The position numbers and the translations under genes are program-made. DNA of 34,674 nucleotides from Elysia marginata (Eukaryota; Mollusca; Gastropoda; Plakobranchidae): the NCBI GenBank assembly GCA_019649035.1, contig BMAT01013347.1, positions 207,857 through 242,530 of the forward strand. The letters run 5' to 3'. Positions 10,341 to 22,244 of this stretch are shown in pieces (position 1 is the first letter of the stretch; every line of letters starts with the position of its first letter). The notes beneath the pieces were generated by a model. The model was given only the letters and a program-made list of their open reading frames with translations. It made no database searches and was not told the origin of the DNA.

Positions 10341-11600
10341 AATCAAGTCAGTCTACGATACCCTCGGGGAAATAGATAACAATTGCCGACCAAAGTTTTT
10401 ACGCGCAAGTGGTTATAGTTTGATTGTGACCTGTTCAAGAAAATATTGTGAGACAAGGTGGCTGCCACTCCATGGGTTATTGACCCGAAATCGCAAGCGA
10501 TCGGCTTGTGGGACAAACTAGCTTGGCCATGTATAGAAATCTTGAGGATATCGGTAACGCATTCATTCAGAACGATGTTTTAAATTTTAAACTGATATAG
10601 AAACAATAGCAGTGAAATTGTTTATGTAAAATTTAATGTAATGAAAAGTTTTTAATGTTTCGAGTCATATAATGTGTGAAATACCCTTTCCCTCCCTTTT
10701 TCCGTGTTATGAGGTATACTTGTAAACTGTTTGTCTTTTTAAAAAATAGTATAACCTACCTATTTCTTCGATTTGCAATTGATATACTATTTGATAATAA
10801 TAATAATAAATTTGATAATAATAATAATTATCATACCATAATAAGAGTAGGATTCCAACTGTTAACATCAAAATAATCTACACGCCTGAACTAAATATCC
10901 TGGGAAAAAAACACAATGCCGAATTACTAACATCAGTTACATCTATATGTTTATAACTGTCAATAACATTTGGTTTATTTTAACATTTTGATAAAAAAAT
11001 TTTAGGCCTCCAAAGTCCCACAAAAATCTAGATCTAGCCATAGTGGGTTTTACTTGCACGTCGAAATGAGTTCATGAAATGACGCGTTGTGCTGGTGCTG
11101 ATGAAAATTTTTTTATGCGATGAAGGAATAAATCGCGAAACGCAAAACTAATTCGAACAATGGTATAAATTATGAATGATTTTTACGTCATGCTTTGCGC
11201 TTCATCGTTATTGTAAAATTTTAAGCTAATGCCTTTGGGAACCCAACAGACTTTGCGAATGAAAATATTCACAAATGTTTGTGTTCTAGGTTTCGAATAA
11301 GGCTATAGCTTGCTGACAATGATAAACTGAAATGTAGATCTAGACCTAGATTAATTTTTTTCTTTAAAATGGGTGTGCGTGAATTATTGTCAAGCTTCCA
11401 ACCGTAGTTCTCCTTTTATATTGATAAGGCTAATAAGTCGAAAAGCCTAATAAACAAAAAGAATAAAATCTAGAAAAAATTTTTTTATATACATTGTTCT
11501 GTTTGCTTGCCTATTGGTTTATATCTTTCATCTAACGGCATTTAAAAGCTTTATCTAAAGGTCGGCATCTAGCTAGATCTAAGCAAAGATGAGGAAGAAA
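10341..11600. other. Unassigned AT-rich stretch
   Basis: It contains two short ATA/ATT runs near 10794-10830 and several copies of the palindromic AGATCT/TCTAGATCTAG motif (11027-11037, 11335-11350, 11571-11580). No coding frame with family resemblance was found. Confidence 0.45.
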
Positions 11601-11607
11601 TCTACAT

Positions 11608-11700
11608 AAAGACTAAGAGAGAGAGGTAGGGAGAGAGAGAGGGAGAGAAAGAGAGAGAGAGGGGAGAGATAGAGAAAAAGAGAAGGGAGAGGGAGCGCTA
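11608..11700 (+). repeat. GA-rich imperfect repeat
   Basis: Interrupted GAGA/GGGAGAGA sequence. Its minus-strand frame encodes a Ser/Leu/Pro low-complexity tract that is not a real protein. Confidence 0.85.
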
Positions 11701-12065
11701 AACCGTTGCGTTTGCATTACATCAGAGAAATACTGATTAAAACAGGTGATTCTGGCAAGGAGGAACCATAATGAAAAGCTGAACCCACAGATAGTAATGA
11801 GCAATTTTTATTGATACTTTCCAGAGCAGAAAAGGAGGACTAGGGTGGGAAACAGTTAGAGATTTCGAGGGGGGTCATTAACATGAGGAAAAATGTAGTT
11901 GGGATAAGAAAAAAAAAGACAGATAGAAAGAGAGTTTGAGGGGGTGGCAGAAAGAGATCACAGAAGGTAGAAATAAAGTTGGTGGTATCAGGTTTGATAA
12001 AAACGGTAGTATCTACTACCTATATCCAATTAATTACGGATGCGAAGCAAGGGCTGCCATAACTA

Positions 12066-12126
12066 GTAATAATAATAACAATAATAATAACAATAATAAT
12101 AATAACAATAATAATAATAATAATAA
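12066..12126 (+). repeat. (AAT/AAC)n trinucleotide array
   Basis: AAT units interspersed with AAC form a poly-Asn frame. Short GATA units follow at about 12150-12185. Confidence 0.93.
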
Positions 12127-12185
12127 CATCACCACCAACAAAAACCATACTAATAGATAGATAGATCAGAGAGATAGATAGGCAG

Positions 12186-13250
12186 AGAGGCAGATAGTAT
12201 TCAGTTGCATACTCATAGAAAAAAAACGTGCTCTATGCGGTACATAGGTGGTTTTCAAAAGATAACAATAATTACTGCATAGAGTTACAAAAAGTTTAAG
12301 CAATTGGAAAAAGTGTTTAATGGTATTATGTTTAAATTCAACATAAATATAACAAATTATAGGCTATATAACGTGTCAAAAAGAAATACAACACAAAATG
12401 TAGTCAAATTAGACAAACATTTTAAAAGTATTATGGCTAAAATTGATAAACACAGAAGCATAAAACTGCATGGTTTAAAATAGTATGTTGTTTAAGAATA
12501 AATTTAATTAAACAAAGCCATAACTTAACAAAACATTCCACAAAACTAACTTCTCACTTGTGCTTTTAGAAACAAATGGTGCTTTATTTTATTTCTTAAA
12601 ACTCTCTAGCTTTTTAATATTACGAACTCGTTTTCGAAGAGAATTGCATATACTATTTACGAAGAGCATAGATAGAGAAGACTCGATAACTGAAAGATTT
12701 TAAACTCATCTAAGGTACGTCTAGAATCAAAGAAACACATGTTGATCATTATGGTCTTTTCGGTTAGTATGCGCTGAGCATTGGCAGCCAACGACTTCCA
12801 CCAGGAGAATTAACACAGATTAGTTTTTTTCATTTTTCCTTGAATACGAGGCGTGCTGCGTTATTATGCACTACCTGCACGCTAGAGAAAGATTCACACG
12901 GACCACCTGCAAGCGCTGCATTACAGTAATACGTTTTGACAAAACAAGGGACGCTATAAAAGTTTTGGATACTTCAAGAATAAAAAAAGTTCTCTAACTG
13001 GCTGTTTTTCGAAATTTAAGGAAAATGGTTTTGCAAATTAAATTTACGAAAGATGACATCAAAGATTGCTGTGAATGGTGACACTTAAGATTCTTTACTT
13101 TCTCTTTTGTTATTCCAATTCTCAAGGTAGCTCTTCCAGCAACTCAAGTCCGGCACTCTAGCAATAATAACAATAATAATATCTAATGCAATAAGCAAAG
13201 AAGACATCGAAGCTCATTTGAAGAAGTCGTAGGCCTATTCAAACCCTATC
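12186..13250. other. Unassigned AT-rich stretch 5' of the reverse-transcriptase fossil
   Basis: No frame here shows reverse-transcriptase or endonuclease similarity, so any 5' part of the element that follows is missing or beyond recognition. A small AAT/AAC run occurs near 13161-13182. Confidence 0.4.
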
Positions 13251-13253
13251 CGA

Positions 13254-15008
13254 GTGCCAACCCTCAAAATGTACCATCTTCGAGAGAATATACAGGCGAT
13301 GATAGATGATTACTTCAGCGGATTCTGTATGAGGCCCTCAACAAGTGACTATAGAACAAACTGGATTATCCTGGAAGTGAACATTGCCATGGGATGCACA
13401 ATATCCCCAATACTGTTTGTTTGGCCATGGAAATCATACTGAAAATAGCAGAGAGTATTGCAAGTTCAGCCACTGTAAGAGGAGGATGCTTCATGCGAAC
13501 TCTAAAAGCGTGCATGGATGACTTCAACATCATAAACTTAAAGGCAAATGGGCGGATGTTGGCACGCCTTAATGCCTTAATGTCATGATGCAGAATGCAG
13601 TTGAAGCCAAAGAAGTTCCGCAGGTTGTCAATGAGGAAAGCTAAAATAGAAGAATCAGTGGCATTCACTGTAGCTGAGCAGCAAATCCCAATAATCAGCA
13701 AAGAACCAGTGAAAAGCCTCGGAAGATTGTAAGACTCTTCGATGAAAGACACCAAAAGAGGAGTCAAATTTGTAGAGCTCGCTTCTACTAGCCATTAACA
13801 AATGCCGACTTTAGGGACAGTTCAAGGCGTGGTGCCTCCAATCCATGCTAATACCTTGACTTTTGTGGTCATTCCTCGTCAATATCATCTGCTGTCCTAC
13901 AGTGTAATCAATTGAACCTAAAATCAATACATTCACATGAACATGGCTGGGTTTCCACTAGGTCTTCTTGTGTGGCAATGTTTTATCACGAGATACAGTT
14001 AAAACTCCATATGAAATCAATTATCGAGGAATATCAATGCAGCAAAATCAGATTGGTCCCTATGCTGGAAGGCTCTGATGACCCAGTGGTAAAAACCGTC
14101 CAGAAGAAAGTGGAAAGTAGCGGAAGCCATATGCGGAGTAAAAGAACGCCTCAAAATGAAAGAGGCAATTGGCCAAACTCAAATTGACCGCAAAGGACGG
14201 GTCATCCACAGGAAAGTGGCGGTCAAAGACAGAAAGCAAAGAGAAAAGAGACACGATGATAGATGAGGTAAGGCAAAAGGAGGATTTCAGAAGAGTCCAA
14301 AAGGCAGTACACCAACCTCATTAAGGTCATTGGACAAATCAGGATTCTGCAATACAGAGAACTCTACTAAAGGATATCTGGCAAATGGCACCCCTAAGAA
14401 CAATCTTCTTTATGAGATCCGTGTATGATCTCCTGCCCTCAAATGCAAATATGGTGTGCTGGGGGAGAAGGAAGATACTACATGCCCACTATGTCTGGGC
14501 AGAAAAACTACAGAACATGTCCTGAGCTCATGCAAAAGTAGCACTTTCACAAGGGCGATATACCCCGTAGTGCCATGTGAAAGCAGAATGAAACAAGTCC
14601 TAGTACAAAAAGTATGAACAATTGTACTTGACTCAAGAGCTAGAAGAAAGACAAGGCTAAGATAATACAGTTTATGCTCTACGGTCACTCAGTAGGGCAA
14701 AACCTATAGGTGAGAAATCCATGATGGCTGATGGCAAACGGTGCCCGTCAGTCAATCGTCTGCTGTAAAACCTACGCTACCTATGGTGTTAATACGCCAT
14801 ACGCTATCGTCGTCCACCCGCAAGGTCTCTAATGCCAACAGAGATTGGCGCCAGCGGATTTGCGGGGCCATCAGCCTACGATCTTCTGAGCAAACTCCCA
14901 ATCAATGGCAGAAAACGAACTAGGCGCTTAACACTAGCCGGAACAGCAGAAAACAGTTCGCATCGGATTTGGAGCGCAAGGAATGAGCAGTTGCTTCATA
15001 AGGAGTAA
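13254..15008 (+). pseudogene. Decayed non-LTR retrotransposon reverse transcriptase
   Basis: Successive pieces of one reverse transcriptase lie in order on the plus strand but in different frames. 13266-13425 carries the GCTISPILF motif. A frameshift at about 13420 moves the frame, which continues through AMEIILKIAES to CMDDF, the metal-binding Asp-Asp box, at about 13515. From about 13595 a third frame carries KPKKFRRLSMRKAK and EPVKSLGRL, then an in-frame stop. 13980-14120 encodes LEGSDDPVVKTVQ, and 14385-14590 encodes RSVYDLLPSNA plus a Cys cluster (TCPLC...HVLSSC). The last piece, about 14823-15008, contains EIGASGFAGPSAYDLL and ends at TAA. Motif order and the C-terminal pattern match a family common in molluscs, corals and fish, often labelled R2-like; I know it from memory only and the clade is uncertain. 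The 5' part is missing and the frame is broken many times, so this copy cannot be active. Confidence 0.78.
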
Positions 15009-15235
15009 AAAATTTTTATGACCCTAGGTGTTCACCTTAAGTGATAGAAGACCCCACTTGCAATCAGTACTTCCTAGTTCGAAAACTAAAGCAAACGAGA
15101 AGGGGAAAAGGCATCAGGGAGGCATCTGGGGGTCATGACCCACTTGTGGCCGCTTTGAGTGTTAGGAGTTGGCCGAAACACTTGTTATGAGGAAGGGGGG
15201 GGGTCTTCTCTGAAGACTTCCTGCTATCTACTTCT
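15009..15235 (+). mobile_element. Probable 3' untranslated region of the reverse-transcriptase fossil
   Basis: Directly downstream of the terminal stop, GGCCGAAACACTTGTTATGAGG (about 15171-15192) and the hairpin GTCTTC-TCT-GAAGAC (15203-15217) resemble 3' sequences that I associate with this family. A 9-G run lies between them. The 3' boundary is not defined by a tail or duplication. Confidence 0.4.
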
Positions 15236-17550
15236 CGACGAGTATCTTACTAACAGTTTGTAGAAAAACTGGTGGACCATTTTTGATTACATTTTTATTG
15301 CCTTATAAAATAATATCTCCATTTTCATCATTCAATTACCAATCTTTCTATCAACATGTCTACCTCGTAAGTCATATCTATAATGCAATTCTCCCTCTCC
15401 CTATGTTTCAATTCAAACTCTGAATTTTTGAGACAGTCATTTTCAGTTCAGATTCGAAAGATGGAAAGTCCTAAAAAATATATAGATTACTAAAATTTAA
15501 GCAGCAGTCGTTTTGATATTTTTTTGCCGTTACTGTCATTCTTCACGAACAATTCAATACTTTGTCCACGTACACCAAACAATGGGCGTAATATAGCTAG
15601 TTGTTGTCAGAGAAGGAATACATAACTGCTTGTCTCAAGTTTTTCCATCATCCTCCCAATCGAAACCAACGTTTATTGTAATTCTTCATTTTTACTTGAT
15701 CGGTAATCAATCACAAAAAGTCTTCTATTATCGGCTATCAAAGAGGGACAAGTTTGTACCGCTAAGGAAAAAATTTACATATATGTGTGTACTTGTACTA
15801 AACTAACACGATGGTCCTCAACGCAGTCTCACCTTGATCATTGTATGATGATTTCTTCCACAGCAGCAGCAACAATAACAAAAAGAGCAGCAGCAGTAGC
15901 AACAACAACAACATCTACAACACAAGTCATAGTCAAAACACTCTTGCTTTTCCTAAAGGTTTTAACAATTTATTTTCTTAATATAATACAAGCCATCGCT
16001 CTATCCAATATGGCAGTGGGAGTTTTTGTAAATTCAGAATCGCGAAGTCAGTCTACCAATCAGCCAAGCTTTATGTTAGAAAAAAAACCATTAGGAGGCG
16101 AATTAGGTGGAATCATGATGCCGAATAAATGATGGGGATAAACGTCATACACACTCGTGAGACTTGACTGATCCTCTCTACTCTAGACTGTTCTCTCATT
16201 TTGTCTTCATCGCTTGGATTTTTTCATCATCTCGTCAAATACATATACTTTTCTTTTTTCGGATGCTAAGCTTCTCTCTACATGTCCCTGTCTGTCATTC
16301 TACCTGTCTATCTCGTTCTCGTTTGTTGAGAATCTATTTCTCTCCATCTCAGACTGTAAGTTTGACATTTTTGGTTCACAACTTCTCTCAAGAATGTCAG
16401 TTTGGCCTTGTAGACTGACTATCTTACCAGGCGTGGCTATTACTAGGCACTACAATATCTGCAACATTTGCTTTTTATCTTCAATTTTTTTATGTGAAAT
16501 TATCATAGCCAAAATTTTACCTGACCTCGAAAAAACTGCTATGGAAAATAATTGTTTTACGAGGTAAGAAACACATAATTTTCTCTCTTGAAAATCGGGT
16601 TTTTACGATAAGAAAGCAAGATAGCTTATCTGCGACACAAACTAAGCAATTTGAGCCATTGTTGCGTTGCAAACCTCTGAAACGTTTGCATGGTCAATTG
16701 ATTTGGCTTTTACCACCACTGTTACAAGCGAGCCTTTTCACCTTTGCATTTTTCCAATTCTTATGTCTTCTTCGAAATCAATTTCTCTCTTAGTCATTTG
16801 ACAGGCTAAAACACTATTGTGCCTTTAAAAACACCTGTGAAATAGTCATGAAAAGCGTAGATTTCATTATAAGTTTTCAAGAGCTTCGCTTTCAGTCTAT
16901 TATCTACATGTATCATATCTTCTGGTTCATAGCTTTCTGTATATCCAGGTTGACTCCGCCATTTCCTGGAGCTGGGCGTTTTTCTTCTACTCGTTTTATT
17001 CTTATTCGAAAGCATTTTATTTCCAGCAATGGTCCAAGTATTCAAGCCTTAGTTTATTCATAAAGTCATTTACAGTTTGACACTTTAATCTGAACTGAAA
17101 ATACATTCACTGTCCGAGAACCACAAAAAGTAAAATGGGTCCTAGTTTCTGTAATGACCTCATTTCATGTTTGAATATGACATGGTGTGGGTTTACTCAT
17201 CCGTATGTTCCCTGTCTACGAGAGTTATAAAACATTTGCACTGGTTAGAATGAATATGAAAACCAGAAAACGATGGCTAAGAAACTGTTTGTTTAGTCAT
17301 CATGATCTTTGTATCACTCACGCTTTACGAGCATACCACTCAATTCTGATAACTTCCGACAGTTCTTTAACGAACTAGAAATCCGAGTTAAGAGATTGTC
17401 ATACATCAGATTCATAAATTTGCATGATTTACGTCACTGAATTTTGCATGCAATTCCGCCTTTTTACGTGATTAAAAGCGTACAGCTGAACTCGGTGAAA
17501 AGAGAGATATGAGATGTCAATAACACCCTTACTGAAAAATTAAAGTAACA
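15236..17550. other. Unassigned AT-rich stretch
   Basis: Contains a small imperfect AGC/ACA triplet tract at about 15860-15920 and pyrimidine-rich segments at 16160-16400 whose frames look like low-complexity Ser/Phe protein. No family resemblance, RNA gene or transposon end was recognised. Confidence 0.45.
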
Positions 17551-17554
17551 AACA

Positions 17555-17703
17555 GAAAGAGAGAGAGTTTGAGAATTCGAGAGAGAGGGCGGAGAGGGTT
17601 AGGAAGAGGAAAAGAAGAGAGAGAGAGATAAAGAGAAATGAGAAAAGAGAGACAGACAGAGAGAGACAGATTTAGACAGACAGACAAACACACAGACACA
17701 CAC

Positions 17704-17779
<76 letters not shown>
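17555..17779 (+). repeat. GA-rich region ending in a pure (GA)n array
   Basis: An interrupted GA/GACA/CACA region leads into about 30 uninterrupted GA units at 17720-17779. The minus-strand poly Ser-Leu frame is an artefact of the repeat. Confidence 0.95.
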
Positions 17780-17785
<6 letters not shown>

Positions 17786-20160
17786 AGGCACCGACAAATC
17801 CATGAACTCGACCGAGGCAGGCAGTCAATCTTCTCACTGATCTTATTTGTTACAAAGATTTGTTCTTTGTGGCACTGTGATTGCCAATGAGGACTGATTC
17901 ACAGAGGGGTACACCGCCTACAAACGATATAAAACGTATTTTAGATTCATTAAGACAAGCCTGACAGGGGTACTTTTTGCCTGATTCAGCTTAGATTCAG
18001 TCACAGGCCACTCCTTAATGTATACTCAAAGTAGACAATTGTCCCCTGATGAATAAACAAAAGGCAAGAGAGGGTCAAACGGTTAGTCTGTTTTCTTTCT
18101 TTTTCTTCGGTCAGATTTTATTCTGGAACCGAAAAAAAGTCACACTTCTCCTTTGCATTGCATAAATTTCTAAAATATTAAACATTTTTTAAATATATAT
18201 CTATCTTAAGGTTTTTGAAAATCTACTAACTGTCACTGACGATCATTTCAGTAAGCATGCACTGTAGCTTAGGATTTATGCGTATACGAGAGACGAATTG
18301 TAACTTTCCCTCGAAGCAGTTTTTGCCATTAAAAATATAACTATGAAATGATGTGAAATTTAAGCTTTTTGCCTGCAAACGAAAGGAGCGTAGCAGTCAT
18401 TAAATTTGGAGCAAATAATTAGTGTAAAGACTAGCATGTTTGTAACACGATGCGCCATGTGAACTAAATTCTCAACTTTGAACATTTTCACTATGAGAGC
18501 GACTATGAAATGAAACTCGGACTATAAAGAGTGTTGTAGCTAAATGCAGGAAACAAAACATGATTTTCTACATTTTGCTGCAGTGTACTGAGCAAAAGGA
18601 GTGAAACTCACATGCCATTTCCATATAGCGACCCACGTGTTTTGTAAACATTTTATGCTACATGGAAGAGATCGATGTGAATCTCATAATGACTTTGTAC
18701 TAGAAACATTTTATCCGCACAAAGAAAAATCGGTTAGGCTTTTTGGCAAGAACTGTCACATAAAAAAAAGAGAACGATGCTTGTCTTTAATCTGCTATGT
18801 TCATTTCTGTTATGTACTAAAAGGTTGATTTCTTGACTCAATGGTTTAAAAATACAAATGTCTACTTAAGACCTATAGGTTTGCTCTTAGTTTCCCCAGT
18901 ACGTGCTCATAAAACAACAGGTGTTGAATCCATGTAGTGCTGAAGTCTTGACGGCACATCTTCATTCCTGAGGTCGAGATAGATAAAAGTATATAGACAA
19001 ATGTTTATTGGATAATGAGCACGTTGAGAAAGATTACTGATAGTGGTTTTTTTTCTCAAGGAAGAACTTTTACTAGAATGGATGGAGAGAAATAGAACTA
19101 TGTACGTGTATAAGGTGATATGATGGGTTTGTTATACAAGCATTGGAGATGCTTGGATGGCGGTTTTAGGTGAAAATTGTTAATGTTCTCAAGTATCTAA
19201 GAAGAGTGCCCAAAAACCCAACTCCTGAGTCAATTTGTAGAGAGGTGTGAGACTCTCACTCAGCGGCACTGCCGTAACTAACTGGGCCCCTGCGACATTG
19301 TTTGAATGTTGAACCAGAGCTTGACAGTGTCGGGTAGTGTAGCAGCGACCAGCCGCGTACACTCATACAGTCAGATGTTAAAGTAATGTATATCCCCAAC
19401 ACCGAAGTAGGTTAATTACTTGGCACAAACCACAGTAAAGCAGCATTTAATGATGATATCTGTGACAAACATCAAATATTGATACACATAAATTATTTTC
19501 CCCTACCAAGTCGAAACTTTATATCACTTAATATAGAAACATTATGAAATTGGTTTATCTAGCCGGGCATCTGTTTCTGCAAATCAGACATAGTAGAGTC
19601 ATACGAACGCAAATGAGCGCTAAAAATGTTTTTTTTTTTTACGAAATCGACTACGAACATGATCACAAATTACATTTATTTTTCTTAAAACTCAATCTAG
19701 ATCCGCCAATTTCACTCTTCATTGTGCGTCGTCATTATGCCTTCAATTAATTTTTTTTTTCGAGCCATGAACCTTTTTTATATGTAACATGTTTTCCTTA
19801 GTTTATATAGACTAACATTGACAAAAGTTCAAATAAAACTCTGCTTTAATTTGGTTTAGATTATCAATATAGTGTATTAGGAAAAAGTAAGGGCTAAAAA
19901 GTATGTAAGATAAAAACAAAACAAAACGAAAAATAGCAAAAATTTCACTTCAAAGCAAATAGTCTTTTTTATATAATGCGATAGTACGATTGTAAAAATT
20001 TAATATTGTTTTTTTTTTTTTTTGCGGAAAACATTGAATCTGAAATATACGGTTTATTAAGTCAATCGATTTGGTCGGTAGATGAATTCAACATATATTG
20101 AGCTGAAAAGGGAAAGGAGCCAATATATTCTGTGAAAGAGATAAATTACTCATAAGTTAG
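17780..20160. other. Unassigned AT-rich stretch
   Basis: No coding sequence recognised. The segment at about 19255-19400 is richer in GC and contains GCCGTAACTAACTGGGCCCC, which faintly recalls the ends of some DNA transposons, but no inverted partner was found. Several long T runs occur between 19628 and 20025. Confidence 0.4.
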
Positions 20161-20171
20161 GCATATAAATT

Positions 20172-20192
20172 GGATTGGTGTTCCACCAATCC
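20172..20192. repeat. Perfect 9-bp hairpin
   Basis: GGATTGGTG, a TTC loop, then CACCAATCC. It opens a GC-richer segment running to about 20500 in which CCGGCGTT occurs near both ends. It is not at the 3' end of any recognised gene, so its role is unknown. Confidence 0.75.
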
Positions 20193-20500
20193 TCTACCGG
20201 CGTTGGAAGATTCCCTCAACAAGCATAAATCATCCATCACCGGAAGGTTCAGCTAGATCTAGCAGGCTAGGGCCCCGAGCCTTAGGATCTCACCCAGTTC
20301 GTATCTAACCAGATTCTCTCGGGTTGCTATGCAGCCAGTGAGGCGGCAAGCGCTAGGCCAGATCTATAAACCACCTAAAGAAATTGGCCTGGTAATATTG
20401 GTAAACACTGAGTATGATACTTAGAGGACCTTAAGCAACGCAGACCTAAAGAAGCCTTAGGCCGGCGTTAGTAACGGTAAGGATTGAATAATAGTAACAA
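20193..20500. other. GC-richer unassigned segment, possibly an old repeat
   Basis: A sharp rise in GC and complexity relative to both flanks, bounded by the 20172-20192 hairpin on the left and GCCTTAGGCCGGCGTTAG on the right. No pol III box, terminal duplication or coding frame was found. It may be an unrecognised interspersed repeat or a conserved non-coding segment. Confidence 0.3.
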
Positions 20501-20689
20501 TCTCTAGGCCTTGTGACGTATCAAATAAAAAGATAACATTTCAACCTTTTAGGTATAAGGATGGAAAGTTTTTGACTCAATTATTATGCTTATTTACAGT
20601 TTCTCAAAACTAACAAGAAGAAAACTTTTAAGGTACGATAAATTTAAGCCAGGACAGCAACGTCATAGCTACAGGGCTGGTAGACATAA

Positions 20690-20945
20690 AGATGAGATAA
20701 GATAAAATAAACCTTTATTGACCTTTCAAAAGGCACATTGTTTTTGTTATTGCAAGAAACATAGATGAACAAGAAAAAACATACACACAAACATCTGTGA
20801 AAAAAATGGTACAAACTAAAAATATATAGACTGACAAGTAATGAAGTATGTGTCCATAAAAGTAAAGCATGACTAACAATGAAATGAATATAATGGCAGT
20901 TGTTGAGAAAGATTTTCGATAGCGTTCTAGTCTGCATTTGATGCT
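20690..20945 (-). mobile_element. 3' end of a LINE-type retrotransposon
   Basis: Read on the minus strand, the sequence ends with CAATAAAGGTTTATTTTATC followed by TTATC-type units. This resembles the AATAAA plus short-repeat tails of many invertebrate LINEs. About 190 bases upstream, one frame reads CRLERYRKSFSTTAI, which resembles the ...ERYRNSFFPTAI... motif at the C-terminus of many LINE ORF2 proteins. The following Trp/Asn-Leu part is lost, and stop codons surround it in the alternative frames. Retrotransposons of this type are commonly 5'-truncated, and only the last few codons plus 3' UTR remain here. The clade cannot be named from this much sequence. Confidence 0.6.
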
Positions 20946-21327
20946 TCTTCGTTATTTATGAGGACAGGCAGCAGTGGCGTTTTTTTTCTTTTTTGGAATC
21001 AATAGCAACCTCCCTTGTTTTCTTAATGTTTAGAAGCAAAAAGTGATCGTCGCATCACTTAACAAAACATTTTATGTTTTCTCTAGAACTTTTCCATCTT
21101 TCGAAATAAAGAAACATGAGCATAGATATAATTTCATATGGAATGAGGTGGACAGAGCATGAGGGGGGGGGGGTGAAGTTGGAAATAGACAGATAGAGAA
21201 ATTTTAGTAGATAGATAGACATGAAAAGAGAGATCAGTATAGAATGAAAAGTAGAAGCAGAGAGCTACAGATACACATCTTTATCTATACCTCTATATAT
21301 AGATATAGATAGATAAAATTGTGCGTG
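20946..21327. other. Short unassigned stretch with GATA-like runs
   Basis: An 8-9 base G run near 21163-21171 and scattered AGATAGATAG units precede the GA microsatellite. Nothing else was recognised. Confidence 0.4.
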
Positions 21328-21412
21328 TTTGAGAGAGAGAGAGAGAGAGAGAGAGANNNNNNNNNNNNNNNNNNNNNNNNNNNNNNNNNNNNNNGAGGGG
21401 AGGGGGAGGGCG
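21328..21412 (+). repeat. (GA)n microsatellite containing an assembly gap
   Basis: GA units run from about 21331 to 21356, then 38 undetermined bases (21357-21394), then GAGGGGAGGGGGAGGG. The true length of the array is unknown. Any frame spanning the Ns is meaningless. Confidence 0.97.
21357..21394. other. Assembly gap (38 N)
   Basis: Undetermined bases interrupt the GA array, so local coordinates may not reflect the real distance. Confidence 0.99.
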
Positions 21413-22013
21413 AACCAAATTCAAGAAAGCATGAAATCTTTGTTACCTCAAAGGCAGTAAAGACCAAGCAATAGAATTGTGGCTAAAATGGTAAAAAATT
21501 AATATTTACTGGAAGAAAAAGATATGACCTAGAAGTATTTTCACCACTCTTATGACGAGTGATATTTAAAAAAATGAAACACTAAATAATGTTGAAAACT
21601 GAATTATTTTTAAAAAAATGAAAAAATGGAAGAGATAAAAAAAATACATTCAAAACACCATGCCCATGTAAGATTCATGTAACACAAAGTGGTATATTTG
21701 GCCAGATAAGGTAGGACACAAATGGTCACTATGAATTTTAAAAGACTGCCGCACACAGAAATTACAGCAGTAAGTCTCTTCAATAAGTTGAAATAAAAAC
21801 AAATAAAGTGTCAAGAAGAAAGAAACAAGACAAAAAGCCTACTATGAAATCTTCATTGTAACAGACATGTGTTGGCATTAGGTGAGTGTCAGACTTCATT
21901 TCTACGCTGAAGGAGCAAGGCTCTAACAAACGTGCATTATTTATTTCAAAGTTGTATGAGCTTTTGACAGGTTTCAGTATTAAATATCTGTTCGTCGACA
22001 TTTTTTGTTTCAG

Positions 22014-22135
22014 ACAACAATCGAAACTTTGTTGACAGTCACCAAAATATCATCCCTCGAGACACTACCCAGACTGCCGGTTTGCTTAACTCCAATAATT
22101 TTGTGAGAGTCTCCCCCAATCATGAAACCGTGTTG
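22014..22135 (+). CDS. Possible internal coding exon, function unknown
   Basis: A strong acceptor-like pyrimidine tract and CAG (CATTTTTTGTTTCAG, ending at 22013) precede an open frame with two leading bases. It continues for 40 codons to GTGTTG at 22135, followed by GTAACC, a moderate donor. The encoded stretch, beginning NNRNFVDSHQNIIPRDTT and ending NNFVRVSPNHETVL, has a globular-looking composition, unlike the repeat-derived frames nearby. The frame would stop at 22154-22156 if it were not spliced. I recognise no family. Splice-like signals are frequent by chance in AT-rich DNA, no partner exon was found, and a chance open frame is at least as likely. Confidence 0.22.
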
Positions 22136-22168
22136 GTAACCATGGTAGTCTGGTGAACGTTGACAATG

Positions 22169-22234
22169 GTGTGCCTGCCTGCCTGCTTGTGTGCATGTGT
22201 GTATGTTGGTGTCTGTGTGTGTGTGGGTGTGTGC
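22169..22234 (+). repeat. GT/GCCT-rich low-complexity tract
   Basis: GCCT units lead into an interrupted GT repeat. Its minus-strand frame gives a His/Thr repeat that is not a real protein. Confidence 0.85.
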
Positions 22235-22244
22235 CCCATCCTCA

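Noticed and set aside
13366-13767. 133-residue minus-strand frame
   Set aside because: It is antisense to the reverse-transcriptase blocks, which carry the recognisable motifs on the plus strand.
16806-17045. 79-residue basic minus-strand frame with a Lys/Arg-rich start
   Set aside because: No motif of any transposon or nuclear protein could be matched; composition fits AT-rich non-coding DNA.
19255-19300. GCCGTAACTAACTGGGCCCC, resembling the end of a DNA transposon
   Set aside because: No inverted copy, target duplication or transposase remnant could be found nearby.
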